Under the pieces are notes generated by a model that ran no database searches, had not been told where the DNA came from, and worked only from the letters and a program-made list of their open reading frames with translations. Positions 34,626-43,337 of a stretch of 64,000 nt of DNA are shown in pieces. This DNA comes from Streptomyces sp. NBC_00510. Lineage in GTDB: Bacteria > Actinomycetota > Actinomycetes > Streptomycetales > Streptomycetaceae. The DNA lies in contig CP107851.1 of assembly GCA_036013505.1 (NCBI GenBank), forward strand, positions 8,790,001 to 8,854,000. Reading direction: 5' to 3'. Numbering within the stretch: the stretch's first letter is position 1; each line of letters starts with the position of its first letter. The translations under genes and the position numbers were made by a program.

Positions 34626-36316
34626 GACGGGGGCAGCCGTAGGGCGAGGAGGGCGATGTCGTCAACGTTGCCGGGGGGCATGCGGCTCAGGAGCTGGTCG
34701 CAGAAGTCGTCCAGCGGCTCGTCGGCCAGTGCGAGGGCGTTGCGGCGGAGTCGGCTGAGGCCGGTGTCGAGGTCGGCGCCGGGGAGTTCGATGAGGCCGT
34801 CGGTGTAGAGCAGGAGCGTGGACCCCGGCGGCAGGGGTGTGGTGGCGTCGGGCCGGGGCTCGCGGACGCCGATGCGGGCGCCCAGCAGCGGACTTCGTGC
34901 GTCGTCGAGGTAGCGGCCTGGGCCGTCCGGGGTGAGCAGCAGTGGCGGGGGATGTCCGGCGTTGGTCCAGCGCAGGGTCCAGGGGCCGTTCTGGGGGCCT
35001 TCGACGCGGGCGAGGACGAGCGTGGCCATGGGAACGGTGGTGATCACGGGCATGGCGTCGTCGAGGCGGTCGACGACGGCGCCGGGGGGTTCGGTGCGAT
35101 CCCACGCCAAGGACCGCAGTATGCCCCGGAGTTGAGCCATCCCGGCGGCGGCGGTCAGGTCGTGGCCGACGACGTCGCCGATGACCAACGCGGTCGCGCC
35201 GTCTTTGAGCTGGAACGCGTCGTACCAGTCGCCACCGACCTGGGACGCGGCAGGTGCGGGCTCGTAGCGCGCGGACATGAGCAGCCGTCCGGGCTGGGGC
35301 AGGGGTGTGAGCAGGTTGCGTTGCATGGCCTCGGCGACGTCTCGTTGACGGCCGAAACGGCGGGTGTTCTCCAGGACCTGGCCGACCCGGCGGCCGATGT
35401 CCACGACGACCTGCAGGTCGTCGTTGCCGAAGGGGTTGGCGGGGTCGGTGCGGACCAGGGTCAGGGCGCCGGTGGAATTCCTTCCCGAGCCGAGCGGCAC
35501 GGTGAGTGCCGATGCCGCGCCCACCGCCTGGAGGAAGCCGTTGTACAGGGCGGCCAGTGGAGAGTCCGGCCGTGCGGCAGTGCCGGCTGGGTCCTGCAGG
35601 ACGGGCACCGCCCCGCGCACCGCCTGGACCAGCGGGGAACGGGATTCGCCCGCGGAGGGAAGTTGGGCGCGCCAGCCTTCCTGCCCACGGTCCCTGCCCC
35701 CGGGTCCGGTGACCGCCACCCGGTGCGTCTCGCTGTCGTCGACGAGCAGGTCGACCGCCACCCAGTCGGCGAGGCCGGGGACCAGCAGGCGCCCGAGGCG
35801 GGCGAGTGCCTCGTCGGTCTCGAGCGTCTGGCCGAGCACCGCGGTGATCTGCGCGACCAGCGTCAGGCGGCCGGTCAGGTCCTCCAAGGCGTTCATCTGC
35901 TCGGCACGTTCACTGCCGTAGTTGGTGAGGCCGGCGAACAGCATCGCGGTGCCCTTGAACGAGGTGCCGTCCGTCACCGGCGCCGCGGACCAGGAGACCT
36001 CGACCAGCTTGCCGTCACCGCACAGGTACCTGTCGCCGTCCGCACGCCCCGCACCCTTGAGGGTCAGGGCTTCGAGCAGCCTGCATCGGGCCCCGGCGCG
36101 CTCACGATCCGTGTGCCGGTGCACGAGGTCGTGGAAGTCCTCGCCGACCATCGCGTCGGCGGCGCGGTCCAGCAGCCGTTCGGCGGCCGGGTTGACCGCG
36201 ACGACGCGCCCGGCAGGGTCGATCACGACCAGGGACACGCCCAGATGCTCGACGACCTGCCGCCAGAAACCCGGCTGGGACGCCCACTGCCGACCCTCAC
36301 CAGCACCGTCCGACAC
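34622..36316 (-). CDS. PAS-GAF-SpoIIE (PP2C) serine phosphatase
   Basis: GTG 36316 follows AGGGAGGCGCG; the upstream in-frame ATG at 36436 has no ribosome site. The 564-residue protein has a PAS domain (about 15-135; LVVIDPAGRVVAVNPAAERLL), a GAF domain (about 170-335) and a SpoIIE/PP2C phosphatase (about 355-560; metal-binding GGDWYDAF, GDVVGHD, and NVDDIALL near the end). Such proteins dephosphorylate anti-anti-sigma factors in response to a sensed signal. The last codon overlaps the start of the collagen-like gene. Confidence 0.92.
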   Translation of the reverse strand: MSDGAGEGRQWASQPGFWRQVVEHLGVSLVVIDPAGRVVAVNPAAERLLDRAADAMVGEDFHDLVHRHTDRERAGARCRLLEALTLKGAGRADGDRYLCGDGKLVEVSWSAAPVTDGTSFKGTAMLFAGLTNYGSERAEQMNALEDLTGRLTLVAQITAVLGQTLETDEALARLGRLLVPGLADWVAVDLLVDDSETHRVAVTGPGGRDRGQEGWRAQLPSAGESRSPLVQAVRGAVPVLQDPAGTAARPDSPLAALYNGFLQAVGAASALTVPLGSGRNSTGALTLVRTDPANPFGNDDLQVVVDIGRRVGQVLENTRRFGRQRDVAEAMQRNLLTPLPQPGRLLMSARYEPAPAASQVGGDWYDAFQLKDGATALVIGDVVGHDLTAAAGMAQLRGILRSLAWDRTEPPGAVVDRLDDAMPVITTVPMATLVLARVEGPQNGPWTLRWTNAGHPPPLLLTPDGPGRYLDDARSPLLGARIGVREPRPDATTPLPPGSTLLLYTDGLIELPGADLDTGLSRLRRNALALADEPLDDFCDQLLSRMPPGNVDDIALLALRLPPS

Positions 36317-36674
36317 CGCGCCTCCCTGATCGCCCCTGCCGTTCGCCACACAGAGCGTCTGCCCGGATAGGGGACACCGCGCATGCCGACCGTCCTTCCA
36401 TGGTCCCGCCTGTGGGAGCCCGACCGCGGCCGACACGACGGTGCGCCGGCGCGCACGCCTCCGGCCCTCGGCCGGTGCGCGACCCGGGGACGAACCCGTC
36501 GTGGCACGGCCTCAGTCGAGGCCGCACGCGCCTGCGCGGCCCACACGTGCCGCGGCTCCGGGGACGCGTCGCTTCACCCGATCGGGTGCCTACGAGGTGC
36601 GGCGGGCCCACCAGCACGCCCCGCCGGAGCGCGGGAAAGGGGGGACCTGCAGAAGGAGCTGACCGGCGGTGTCG
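36317..36674. other. Intergenic, no gene seen
   Basis: Arg-rich overlapping frames only. It holds the phosphatase promoter and leads into the transposase remnant. Confidence 0.3.
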
Positions 36675-36785
36675 CCACCGAGCCCGACGATCACCGCGCA
36701 CCCGGCCGAGGCGGGTGCGCGCCGACAAGGCGTACGCCTCCCGCAAGAACCGCGCCTACCCGCCACGAGGCGTCCGTCCTCGTAG
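36675..36785 (+). pseudogene. Remnant of an IS5-type transposase
   Basis: Forward frames give DDHR, then after a frame change RRVRADKAYASRKNRAY, the conserved DDE-region segment (RVRADKAYSSR type) of IS5-family transposases common in Streptomyces. Only about 35 codons are left, no terminal repeats were seen and the frame is broken, so it is not mobile. Confidence 0.6.
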
Positions 36786-36828
36786 CGGCTGTCAACGAGT
36801 GGCTGTGACCAGCACATTCGAGACGCCC

Positions 36829-38037
36829 CTAGGGTCGCATTCCGAACAGGAAGCGGGTCACCCGCGTGCGGCGGACCAGCAGCTCGTACGCGGTGAGGGT
36901 GAGGATGAGGGCGATCACCACGAGCACGGCGTACTCAACCAGGATCGGCGCAGACCAGCCGATCACGAAGTACGCGACGGCGACCACGATCGGCTGGTGC
37001 AGGACGTACAGCGGCAGCACGGCTGCGGCGAGATAGCCATACAGGCGCAGACGCGTCGTTGGAGTCGGGTTTGGCGCCGCACGCGGTTGCTCTGGCCGCC
37101 GACGGTCGAGGAGGCCCGGGATGGCCACCACCAGGCACCATCCGGCCGCACCGAACAGCGCCCGTGAGGCGGTGGCCAGGGCGGTCATCTCCGTGAAGGG
37201 CTCGTCGGCCAGGGCAAAGCCGGGGCCGGCTGCCGCGAACAGCAGGGCGCCGAGCCAGGCTGTGGTCCCGGCGTCGCGCCGCATCACGGTGCGGAAGCGG
37301 TCGTCGGTGGCGAGCGCGAAGCCGGCGACGAAGAACAGCAGGTACGACCAGCGGTGCCAGCCCGCGTAGTCCTCCTCCAGCCGTGCGAAGGCACAGATCG
37401 CCGCGAAGGCGAGGGCCGGCAGGAACACGACGCCCCGCCGGTGCAGGGTCGCCTCCGCCACCCGGTCGCCGATGCGGCGGACGTGCTCGCGCGGCAACCA
37501 CCGGTGGAACGGCACCAGCATGAGGGAGAACGTCAGGAGGAGCACGACGAACCAAAGATGGCCGGTCTCGAAGTGCTCGCCCTGGAGGAGGAAGGGGAAC
37601 TCTTCGGGCTCCAGGTGCACGTCGTAGAAGCGGGGCAGGAAGCCGAGGTACGACTCGTGGTAGTCGGTGTCGGCCGAGCGCAGCCGCAGCCACTGCGGCA
37701 GCGGGTTCAGTGCGAGGGTCGCGAAGACCAGCGGAACGCCGAGCCGCAGCAGCCGCTCCCTGGCGAAACCGACCGCGCCGCGGCGCTGAAGCGAGTGCCA
37801 GGCACCGAGGCCGGAGATGAGGAACAGCAGCGGCATGGCCCAGACGACCCCGAACCCGGCGATGATCATGATGGCTTCGGTGGTCTCGGCGTTCTTGACG
37901 TAGAAATCGTCGTCGGCAGCGAATACGAGCGCCGAGTGGAAGAAGACCAGCCCGATCACGACCAGCATCCGGATCGCGTCCAGCTCCGGCCGCCGCTCCG
38001 GTAGCGGTGCCTGCGCCGGTTCTGTGCGCGTCGCCAT
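36829..38037 (-). CDS. Membrane acyltransferase (acyltransferase-3 family)
   Basis: GGGGGGGCACAGAC precedes the ATG at 38037; the product has 402 residues and about ten hydrophobic spans. The start RRPELDAIRMLVVIGLVFFH with Arg/Asp and a His after the first span, the loop FLISGLGAW and RERLLRLGVPL are typical of acyltransferase-3 (OpgC/OafA-like) proteins, which acylate sugars or surface lipids at the membrane. Monocistronic. The acceptor is unknown. Confidence 0.9.
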   Translation of the reverse strand: MATRTEPAQAPLPERRPELDAIRMLVVIGLVFFHSALVFAADDDFYVKNAETTEAIMIIAGFGVVWAMPLLFLISGLGAWHSLQRRGAVGFARERLLRLGVPLVFATLALNPLPQWLRLRSADTDYHESYLGFLPRFYDVHLEPEEFPFLLQGEHFETGHLWFVVLLLTFSLMLVPFHRWLPREHVRRIGDRVAEATLHRRGVVFLPALAFAAICAFARLEEDYAGWHRWSYLLFFVAGFALATDDRFRTVMRRDAGTTAWLGALLFAAAGPGFALADEPFTEMTALATASRALFGAAGWCLVVAIPGLLDRRRPEQPRAAPNPTPTTRLRLYGYLAAAVLPLYVLHQPIVVAVAYFVIGWSAPILVEYAVLVVIALILTLTAYELLVRRTRVTRFLFGMRP

Positions 38038-38431
38038 GTCTGTGCCCCCCCGTCGCCTGTACGTCACCAGTGTTGGAAAGACGGCCGCCGGGCGCCACCC
38101 CCGCAACGGACTCCGCTCACCTCGAAGATCGACTTTCGATACACGCCCTGGTCCTACCTCTGTCGGCGCCATCCGCCGGACTTCAGTGCTCCGGACCCAC
38201 GGGTCATCGAACGACGCCCCCCGGCACGGTTTCTCTTTCGCTGGCCCCGGGGCTCGTTCAACTCGACATGGCAGCAGCGCCGTTCACCGTCACCGAACAG
38301 AGGTGACGCAGGCGAACGGCCACAGACCGGCCGCTGACATGCACCAACAAACTCGGAAAGCGTGTGGGGTCCTGGCGGAGAGCGCCCGTACGCCCCGCGC
38401 ACGGATGGCGGGACTAGGATCCCAGCCGGGC
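38038..38431. other. Intergenic upstream of tRNA-like gene
   Basis: No supported frame. The stretch holds the promoter of the acyltransferase gene and any promoter of the tRNA-like gene; CGAAGATCGACTTTCGATAC near 38125 contains a short imperfect inverted repeat (TCGA-rich). Confidence 0.3.
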
Positions 38432-38506
38432 GAAGCCGTAGCGCAGAGGTAGTCGCGCGCGGTCTCCAAAATCGCGAGGACGCCGGTTCGAATCCGGTCG
38501 GCTTCG
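38432..38506 (+). tRNA. tRNA-Trp-like gene, anticodon CCA, atypical
   Basis: The cloverleaf is complete: acceptor GAAGCCG (38432-38438) with CGGCTTC (38499-38505); bases 8-9 TA; D arm GCGC/GCGC with GG in the loop; anticodon arm GCGGT/ATCGC with loop CTCCAAA (anticodon CCA at 38466-38468); six-base variable loop; T arm GCCGG/CCGGT around TTCGAAT. No encoded CCA end. The flanks GGGC (38428-38431) and GCCC (38506-38509) extend the acceptor pairing to 11 bp, and no base is left for position 26. It is clearly tRNA-like, but may be a secondary or degenerate tRNA-Trp. Confidence 0.75.
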
Positions 38507-38558
38507 CCCGACCCAGCCGTGCGTCCGGGGCGGAGAGCGGCGGACGGCGCACATTCAG

Positions 38559-38729
38559 TTGCCCGCCGGGACCGAGCCAGGCGACCCGCAGCACACCGTC
38601 CGGCAGGACGGCCGCCACGTCGTCATCGCCTACGCCGACACGCGCTGGCCCTTCGACGTCGCCGAGTGGGCCGCACTGGAAGGCCATGCCAGCGACAAGT
38701 CGGCCGCCCGGGTCATGGCCGGACTGTGA
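38559..38729 (+). CDS. Possible small protein or gene tail after tRNA
   Basis: From TTG 38559 a 56-residue frame reads to TGA 38727-38729, with a protein-like stretch HVVIAYADTRWPFDVAEWAA followed by a helical end. No ribosome site is convincing, so it may be the 3' end of a lost gene rather than a gene. I do not recognise it. Confidence 0.35.
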   Translation: MPAGTEPGDPQHTVRQDGRHVVIAYADTRWPFDVAEWAALEGHASDKSAARVMAGL

Positions 38730-39095
38730 ACCGGCGCGATTGACACCTGGCCGCGTTCCCAGCGCTTTCAGTCGGCGACAGGTCGCGGCAACGGGCTGCT
38801 ATGACGTCGGCCAACGTGGCTTTCTCCCCCGGGGCGTGTGGGCTTTCCCGTCCGTCACGCCCTCCTCGCCGATCGGGGCCCGAAGGGGCGGGGCGCCGCC
38901 CTCTGGGGAACGCGGTAGGGGCAGGAGGGCTGCGGCTCCTCGGGTCGCCTTACCTCCCGCGAATCGCCGAAAACCCCTGCGGACGCATCCGGTCGCGGTA
39001 GCGGACGTTTGTGGTGATGCTGTCAGAGACAGCGTGGCCGCTCTCGCACAAGCAGTGTGCGTCGGTGGCCGCGCCGTACAGGAAAGGCGGCGGTC
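38730..39095. other. Intergenic, no gene seen
   Basis: Overlapping Arg/Pro-rich frames without ribosome sites; nothing supported. The promoter of the membrane protein gene at 39096 must be near its end. Confidence 0.3.
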
Positions 39096-39527
39096 ATGAC
39101 AGCGATGCCCACAGCACGGCAAGGAGACGGGGGCAAGGGCAGCGGCGAAACGCTCAGTGGCGCGTCCGTGGCCGCCGGGTCCCTGCTGATGCTCAGCGGG
39201 CCGCTCAGCATCCTCATGGGTGCAGCCGCCATTGCAAAGGACACGCTGTTCGTCACGTCGTCCCACTACGCCTACGAGTTCGACCTGACCGCCTGGGGAG
39301 TCATCCACCTTGTCATCGGAGTGGCGCTCGTCATCGCGGGGTTCGGTGTCCTGATGAACCAAAGCTGGGGTCGCGGCGCCGGCGCAGCTGTGGCAGGGAT
39401 CAGTTTGATCACGCAGTTCATGTTCGTTCCGTATTACCCCGCATGGGCGATTCCTGTGATGGTTCTGGACCTCATCATCGTGTTCACGCTGACCAGGTTC
39501 CACGTAGGGTCCAGCGGCGGCCACTGA
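39096..39527 (+). CDS. Four-span membrane protein (DUF7144-like)
   Basis: The ATG at 39096 (GGAAAGGCGGTC upstream) gives 143 residues: a hydrophilic head of about 25 residues and four spans (about 26-48, 65-85, 90-108, 115-133). LMLSGPLSILMGAAAI, the first-loop FVTSSHYAYEFDLTAWGVIHL and the last MVLDLIIVFTLTRF are the marks of a small membrane-protein family very common in Streptomyces. Function unknown. Confidence 0.8.
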   Translation: MTAMPTARQGDGGKGSGETLSGASVAAGSLLMLSGPLSILMGAAAIAKDTLFVTSSHYAYEFDLTAWGVIHLVIGVALVIAGFGVLMNQSWGRGAGAAVAGISLITQFMFVPYYPAWAIPVMVLDLIIVFTLTRFHVGSSGGH

Positions 39528-39619
39528 ACGGGGCTCCGTATCCCGTTCGGTGAGTAACGGCAGCCAGGCCGAGTGCAGCGCTTCCTCGCCTGCTTCGGCC
39601 TCGCCGGCGTCCTGATCCG

Positions 39620-40621
39620 CTATCGCCGGAGTGCCGGCTGGGGCAGTGCCGCGAGCCACGTGGTCAGCAGGTGGTTGACCTCTTGGGGCCGTTCCTGCTG
39701 GAGCCAGTGGCCGCAGCCGTCCAGGAGGTGGGAGGAGATCAGGCCGGGCAAGGTGGTCGGGTAGGCGTCGATCGCGTCGGACATCCAGGTGGTGGAGGCG
39801 TCCAGGGTGCCTCCGATGAACAGGGACGGCTGGGTGAGGGGGGCGCCGTTGAACTGGGCGAGGTCCTCCCAGTCGCGGTCCATGTTCCGGTAGCGGTTGA
39901 GTGCTCCCGTGAGCCCGGTGCGCTCGAACTCCCCGGCGTAGTGGTCGAGGTCGGCCTCGGTGAGCCAGGAGGGGAGCCGGTCGGCGGGGAAGCGGTCGCG
40001 CAGGGTTCCGCCGTCGCTGACGAAGTGCGGGTCGGGCTGTCCCTGGGCCGGCATCGTGTCGGCGGACAGGGCGGCGTAGAAGCCCGCGAGCCAGCCCCGG
40101 ACGTCGGGCTCGATCTCGGCCTCGGCCCGGCCCGGCTGCTGGAAGTAGGAGACGTAGAACTCCTGGTCTCCGCCCATCTGCGCGAAGACGTCGCTGGGGC
40201 GCGGTCCGCCGGGCGGGGCGTAGGGGACGCTGAGCAGGCCCACGGCGCGGAACACGCCGGGGTGCAGCAAGGCGGAAGCGGCGGCGATGTTCGAACCCCA
40301 GTCGTGCCCGATGGCCACCGCTGTCTCCTCGCCCAGCGCGTGCACCAGGGCGACGTTGTCCTCCACCAGGGCGCGCATGCGGTACTCGCTCGTCTCCGTC
40401 GGCTTGGAGGAGCGGCCGTAGCCGCGCACGTCCAGCGCCACCGCCCGGTATCCCGCCGCTGCCAGGGCCGGGAGCTGGTGGCGCCAGGAGTACCAGGACT
40501 CCGGGAAGCCGTGGACGAGCAGGACCAGCGGCCCCCTGCCTTGCTCGACCAGGTGCAGCCGTCCGGCAGGCGCGTCGACGGTGTGGTGGCGCAGGTCGCC
40601 GGACGGCGTGGGCTGGTGCAT
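39620..40621 (-). CDS. Epoxide hydrolase-like alpha/beta hydrolase
   Basis: GAGGAGAAGC precedes the ATG at 40621; 333 residues. HGFPESWYSWRHQLP (oxyanion HGFP) and GHDWG with Asp nucleophile are the epoxide-hydrolase set; a lid with two Tyr candidates lies in the middle and the catalytic His is in GCGHWLQQERP. It likely hydrolyses epoxides or related haloalkanes. It is divergent from an XRE-cupin regulator. Confidence 0.9.
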   Translation of the reverse strand: MHQPTPSGDLRHHTVDAPAGRLHLVEQGRGPLVLLVHGFPESWYSWRHQLPALAAAGYRAVALDVRGYGRSSKPTETSEYRMRALVEDNVALVHALGEETAVAIGHDWGSNIAAASALLHPGVFRAVGLLSVPYAPPGGPRPSDVFAQMGGDQEFYVSYFQQPGRAEAEIEPDVRGWLAGFYAALSADTMPAQGQPDPHFVSDGGTLRDRFPADRLPSWLTEADLDHYAGEFERTGLTGALNRYRNMDRDWEDLAQFNGAPLTQPSLFIGGTLDASTTWMSDAIDAYPTTLPGLISSHLLDGCGHWLQQERPQEVNHLLTTWLAALPQPALRR

Positions 40622-40751
40622 GGCTTCTCCTCGGGTTCCCCGGTGGCCGTGGTACCCGTCGATCATGCGTTGTCGACGGACGGGGATGCGAGCGGCGTTG
40701 ACAAACTGGCAAAATGGCAGGTCAGGAGATACGCGAGGGAGGTGAAGTGGG

Positions 40752-41360
40752 ATGGCGGACGACGTCGCCGCAGTCCTGGCCGCCATGGGGCCGCGCCTGC
40801 GGGCCGCGCGCGAGAAACGCGGAGACACGCTCTCTGAGGTCAGCCGGGCGACCGGGATCGCCTCCAGCACGCTCTCACGGGTCGAGAACGGCCTGCGCAA
40901 ACCGAATCTGGAACTGCTGCTGCGCCTGGCGAAGGCGTATGGCGTCTCCCTGGACGCGCTGGCCGGCACCACCCCCGCAGCGACGCAGAAGCCGTCCAGC
41001 TCTGCGCGGCAGCGTGGCGTCGACGACAAGGCGGTACTGCCGCTGACCCGCTATGTCGGGGGGCTGCACGCGCACAAGCACGTCCTGCCGGCCACCGACG
41101 AACAGCCCCCACGGCCGCGCCAGTCGTCGCACGAAGGATACGAATGGCTCTGCGTGCTGTCGGGGCGGCTGTGGCTGGCACTCGGCGACCATGACCTCGT
41201 CCTGACCTCCGGCGAGGTCGCCGAGTTCGACACCCGCACCCCTCATGGATTCGCCAACGCCGGTCTCGGCGCACCAGTCGAATACCTGATCATGTACGGG
41301 CCTCAAGGCGAACGCCTACGTCCCCGCGTCCAGCCGACGGCCCCCTACGACCGCCTCTAA
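40752..41360 (+). CDS. XRE-family regulator with cupin domain
   Basis: The 202-residue protein has an N-terminal XRE helix-turn-helix (about 10-70; TLSEVSRATGIASSTLSRVE) and a C-terminal cupin (about 115-190; HEGYEWLCVLSGRLWLALGD, then TPHGFANAG). GAGGTGAAGTGGG precedes the ATG. Cupin-XRE proteins sense small metabolites. A TTGACA (40698-40703) and a GGCAAAATGGC repeat lie in the 130-bp divergent gap, so it probably controls the epoxide-hydrolase-like gene. Confidence 0.9.
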   Translation: MADDVAAVLAAMGPRLRAAREKRGDTLSEVSRATGIASSTLSRVENGLRKPNLELLLRLAKAYGVSLDALAGTTPAATQKPSSSARQRGVDDKAVLPLTRYVGGLHAHKHVLPATDEQPPRPRQSSHEGYEWLCVLSGRLWLALGDHDLVLTSGEVAEFDTRTPHGFANAGLGAPVEYLIMYGPQGERLRPRVQPTAPYDRL

Positions 41361-41375
41361 GGTGCTGGAATGACA

Positions 41376-41548
41376 TCGACAGCACGGTGACGCTGATCGG
41401 TTCCACGGTGGCCGACAACACGGCCGGAACCGACGGCGGCGGCATCTACCACAAGGACGGCACGGTGACACTGACCGGCTCCACGGTGCGCAACAACCGC
41501 CCGAACAACTGCGGTGGGCCCGTTCCCGTCCCCGGCTGCACCGGCTGA
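41376..41548 (+). pseudogene. 3' end of a beta-helix repeat protein
   Basis: The last codons before TGA 41546-41548 read DSTVTLIGSTVADNTAGTDG and GTVTLTGSTVRNNRPNNCGG, two rungs of a right-handed beta-helix repeat (V-T-L-x-G-S-T-V-x-x-N) and a Cys-containing cap. No start or upstream repeats exist; the gene body is gone. Confidence 0.6.
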
Positions 41549-41814
41549 CCTCCCATATCCCGTGGGCCCGTCGGGCCGTGCTGCATGAGGACACCGGCGG
41601 GCCCGCGCGTGTGACACCCGGGTACGGGAGTCACCCGTCACGGACGGAGGCGGGGTGTGCCGTCCGGCTCGCCGTACGGCGCCGGGCCCGGGCGCCGGGC
41701 GGCTCCCAGGCTGCGGCGCGAACATGCCCGGCCGCCAGGGAAGACCCGTCCTGGTGCCGGCCTTACCAGGCACGACGGCCGCCCGGGCGGCAGGGCGGAA
41801 CTACGCTCCGAGGG

Positions 41815-42192
41815 ATGACCACGCGATCCCACGAGACGATCAGCCCCCAGCCGCTGCGCCTGGAGCGCGGCTCGGTCCACGACGAGGCGTGCCCGAGCTT
41901 CCAAGGTGCCGTCGAGCTCGTCGGACGCCGCTGGACGGGCGCGATCCTGGCCGCGGCGGCCCAGGGCGCGCGCCGGTTCGGCGAGTACCGCGCCGTCATC
42001 GCCGGCATCTCCGACCGGCTGCTCGCCCAGCGCCTGAAGGAACTCGAGGCCGAGGGCCTCATCGAGCGCTCCGTCATCCCGAGCACCCCCGTGCAGGTCC
42101 GCTACGCGCTCGCCCCCGACGGCCAGGCGCTCATCGCCGCCCTGCAGCCCCTCGCGCAGTGGAGCGCACGCCGGTTGCGCCGCGCCCGGTAG
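41815..42192 (+). CDS. HxlR-family regulator
   Basis: The 125-residue protein from ATG 41815 is a single HxlR winged helix: a Cys in DEACPSFQGAVELVGRRW (the usual redox-type Cys), GARRFGEYRAVIAGISDRLL and LKELEAEGLIERSVIP with wing. It would bind DNA as a dimer and sense thiol-reactive or aldehyde compounds. No clear target lies next to it; the small Cys protein at 42301 follows on the same strand. Confidence 0.9.
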   Translation: MTTRSHETISPQPLRLERGSVHDEACPSFQGAVELVGRRWTGAILAAAAQGARRFGEYRAVIAGISDRLLAQRLKELEAEGLIERSVIPSTPVQVRYALAPDGQALIAALQPLAQWSARRLRRAR

Positions 42193-42300
42193 CAGGGGAG
42201 GACGGACCGCTGCCACAGAAATCACCCGAAATGGGTGTATGTCGTGGCGAGTGGGTAATAACCACGCAAAATCTCCGGAGGTAGTGCAGAGGGGTGTCTC

Positions 42301-42516
42301 ATGATCCGAGGAGCAGAGGGGTTGCCGTACCCCACTCCCCGCGCGAACGTCGACCTGGCCCGCGAATGCGGAGCCTGCTTCGGCTGGGGAACCGTCATCA
42401 CCGACCAAGGCCGACACGAACTCTGCGGGGACTGCCAGGACGACGGGCTCACCGAGCAGCAGCGCGTCAGGGCCGTACGCCTACGGCCGGGCTCCCGCTA
42501 CAGCTCGCCCCGCTGA
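42301..42516 (+). CDS. Small CxxC zinc-ribbon-like protein
   Basis: The 71-residue protein has two pairs of Cys: ECGACFGWGTV and ELCGDCQDD, spaced as in a zinc ribbon or DnaJ-like knuckle. Basic tail follows. CCGGAGGTAG lies some 20 bp upstream of the ATG. No family is known to me, but similar proteins are common in actinomycetes. Confidence 0.7.
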   Translation: MIRGAEGLPYPTPRANVDLARECGACFGWGTVITDQGRHELCGDCQDDGLTEQQRVRAVRLRPGSRYSSPR

Positions 42517-42555
42517 CCCCGCGCCCGCCCGCCCTCACGGGTGCGCCGGGCGCCG

Positions 42556-42759
42556 TCACCACGCCTCCGGGCCGCCCCCATGCCACTCCACCTGACCCGG
42601 GTCGGCCAAGCTGACCGTCCCCGCGTCGTACCCGGCGAGCCACAGGTACCGCAACAGGTCCGCCAGGGAGTGCGCGGTGCCGAAGTACTCGCCCCGGATC
42701 ACGACCCTTCGTCCGTCGACCGGCGGTTCCACGATCACCGGCGGTCCCTCGGTGCGCAT
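42556..42759 (-). CDS. Small conserved hypothetical protein
   Basis: ATG 42759 gives 67 residues with a coherent core VIVEPPVDGRRVVIRGEYFG and a helix LADLLRYLWLAGYD. The upstream ATG at 42795 would add twelve residues without similarity. Codon bias is good. The function is unknown. Confidence 0.55.
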   Translation of the reverse strand: MRTEGPPVIVEPPVDGRRVVIRGEYFGTAHSLADLLRYLWLAGYDAGTVSLADPGQVEWHGGGPEAW

Positions 42760-42807
42760 AACCCCAGCCTGCAACAGCGACCGCGATGGGCGCACGGCGG
42801 CGCCCCC

Positions 42808-43254
42808 TCACCCGGGACGGCTCCCCTCCAGGACCGGGCGGGGGCTGCTCCCCTCCCGGCCGCGATGGTTGATCCTCCACACGAACACAGCCGCCCCCAG
42901 GGGCAGACCCACCACCGTACCCAGGGCGAATCCGAGGTCCTCGGCGCTGGGCGACATCCACGAGGCGATCGCACCGCCCGCCACCGGCAGTCCCACCACG
43001 GCGAAGAGCGTCATGGCAACCGCGGAACGCCGGCCCGCAGGCCGGGCCCGGTACAGGTCGGCGATGGGCCGGCTTCCACCAGCGATAGCGGCGGCGAAGA
43101 CCGGTCCGGGACTGTCCGGCAGCCAGCCCAGAGGCCACGCGGCCAACGCCAGGAGCCCCAGGGGAACGAGGCAGAAGAGCATGTTCCGGAGTGTCTCGGC
43201 GGCCACAGCCCACGGCTGGTGCCTTACCGGGGCGGTCCCCTTCTCGCTGGTCAT
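42808..43254 (-). CDS. Four-span membrane protein, unknown
   Basis: The 148-residue protein from ATG 43254 has hydrophobic spans at about 23-45, 50-60, 80-98 and 109-128. The ends are basic. No family is recognised. It is on the same strand as, and 48 bp from, the small gene at 42556-42759, so the two may be co-transcribed. Confidence 0.6.
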   Translation of the reverse strand: MTSEKGTAPVRHQPWAVAAETLRNMLFCLVPLGLLALAAWPLGWLPDSPGPVFAAAIAGGSRPIADLYRARPAGRRSAVAMTLFAVVGLPVAGGAIASWMSPSAEDLGFALGTVVGLPLGAAVFVWRINHRGREGSSPRPVLEGSRPG

Positions 43255-43337
43255 GGCGGGAGCGTAGCCGCAGCACGCATCCCATCAAGGGCCAGGGCCT
43301 TCCGGCCCGAGCGGGGGTCACCGCCGCACGGGTGGGC

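Noticed and set aside
36829..38037. Acyltransferase as part of a biosynthetic gene cluster
   Set aside because: No polyketide, peptide or terpene synthase, nor any sugar cluster, lies near; it stands alone.
38154..38687. Minus-strand frame containing TGFEPASSRFW across the tRNA-like gene
   Set aside because: This peptide is the well-known false translation of the antisense strand of tRNA T and anticodon arms.
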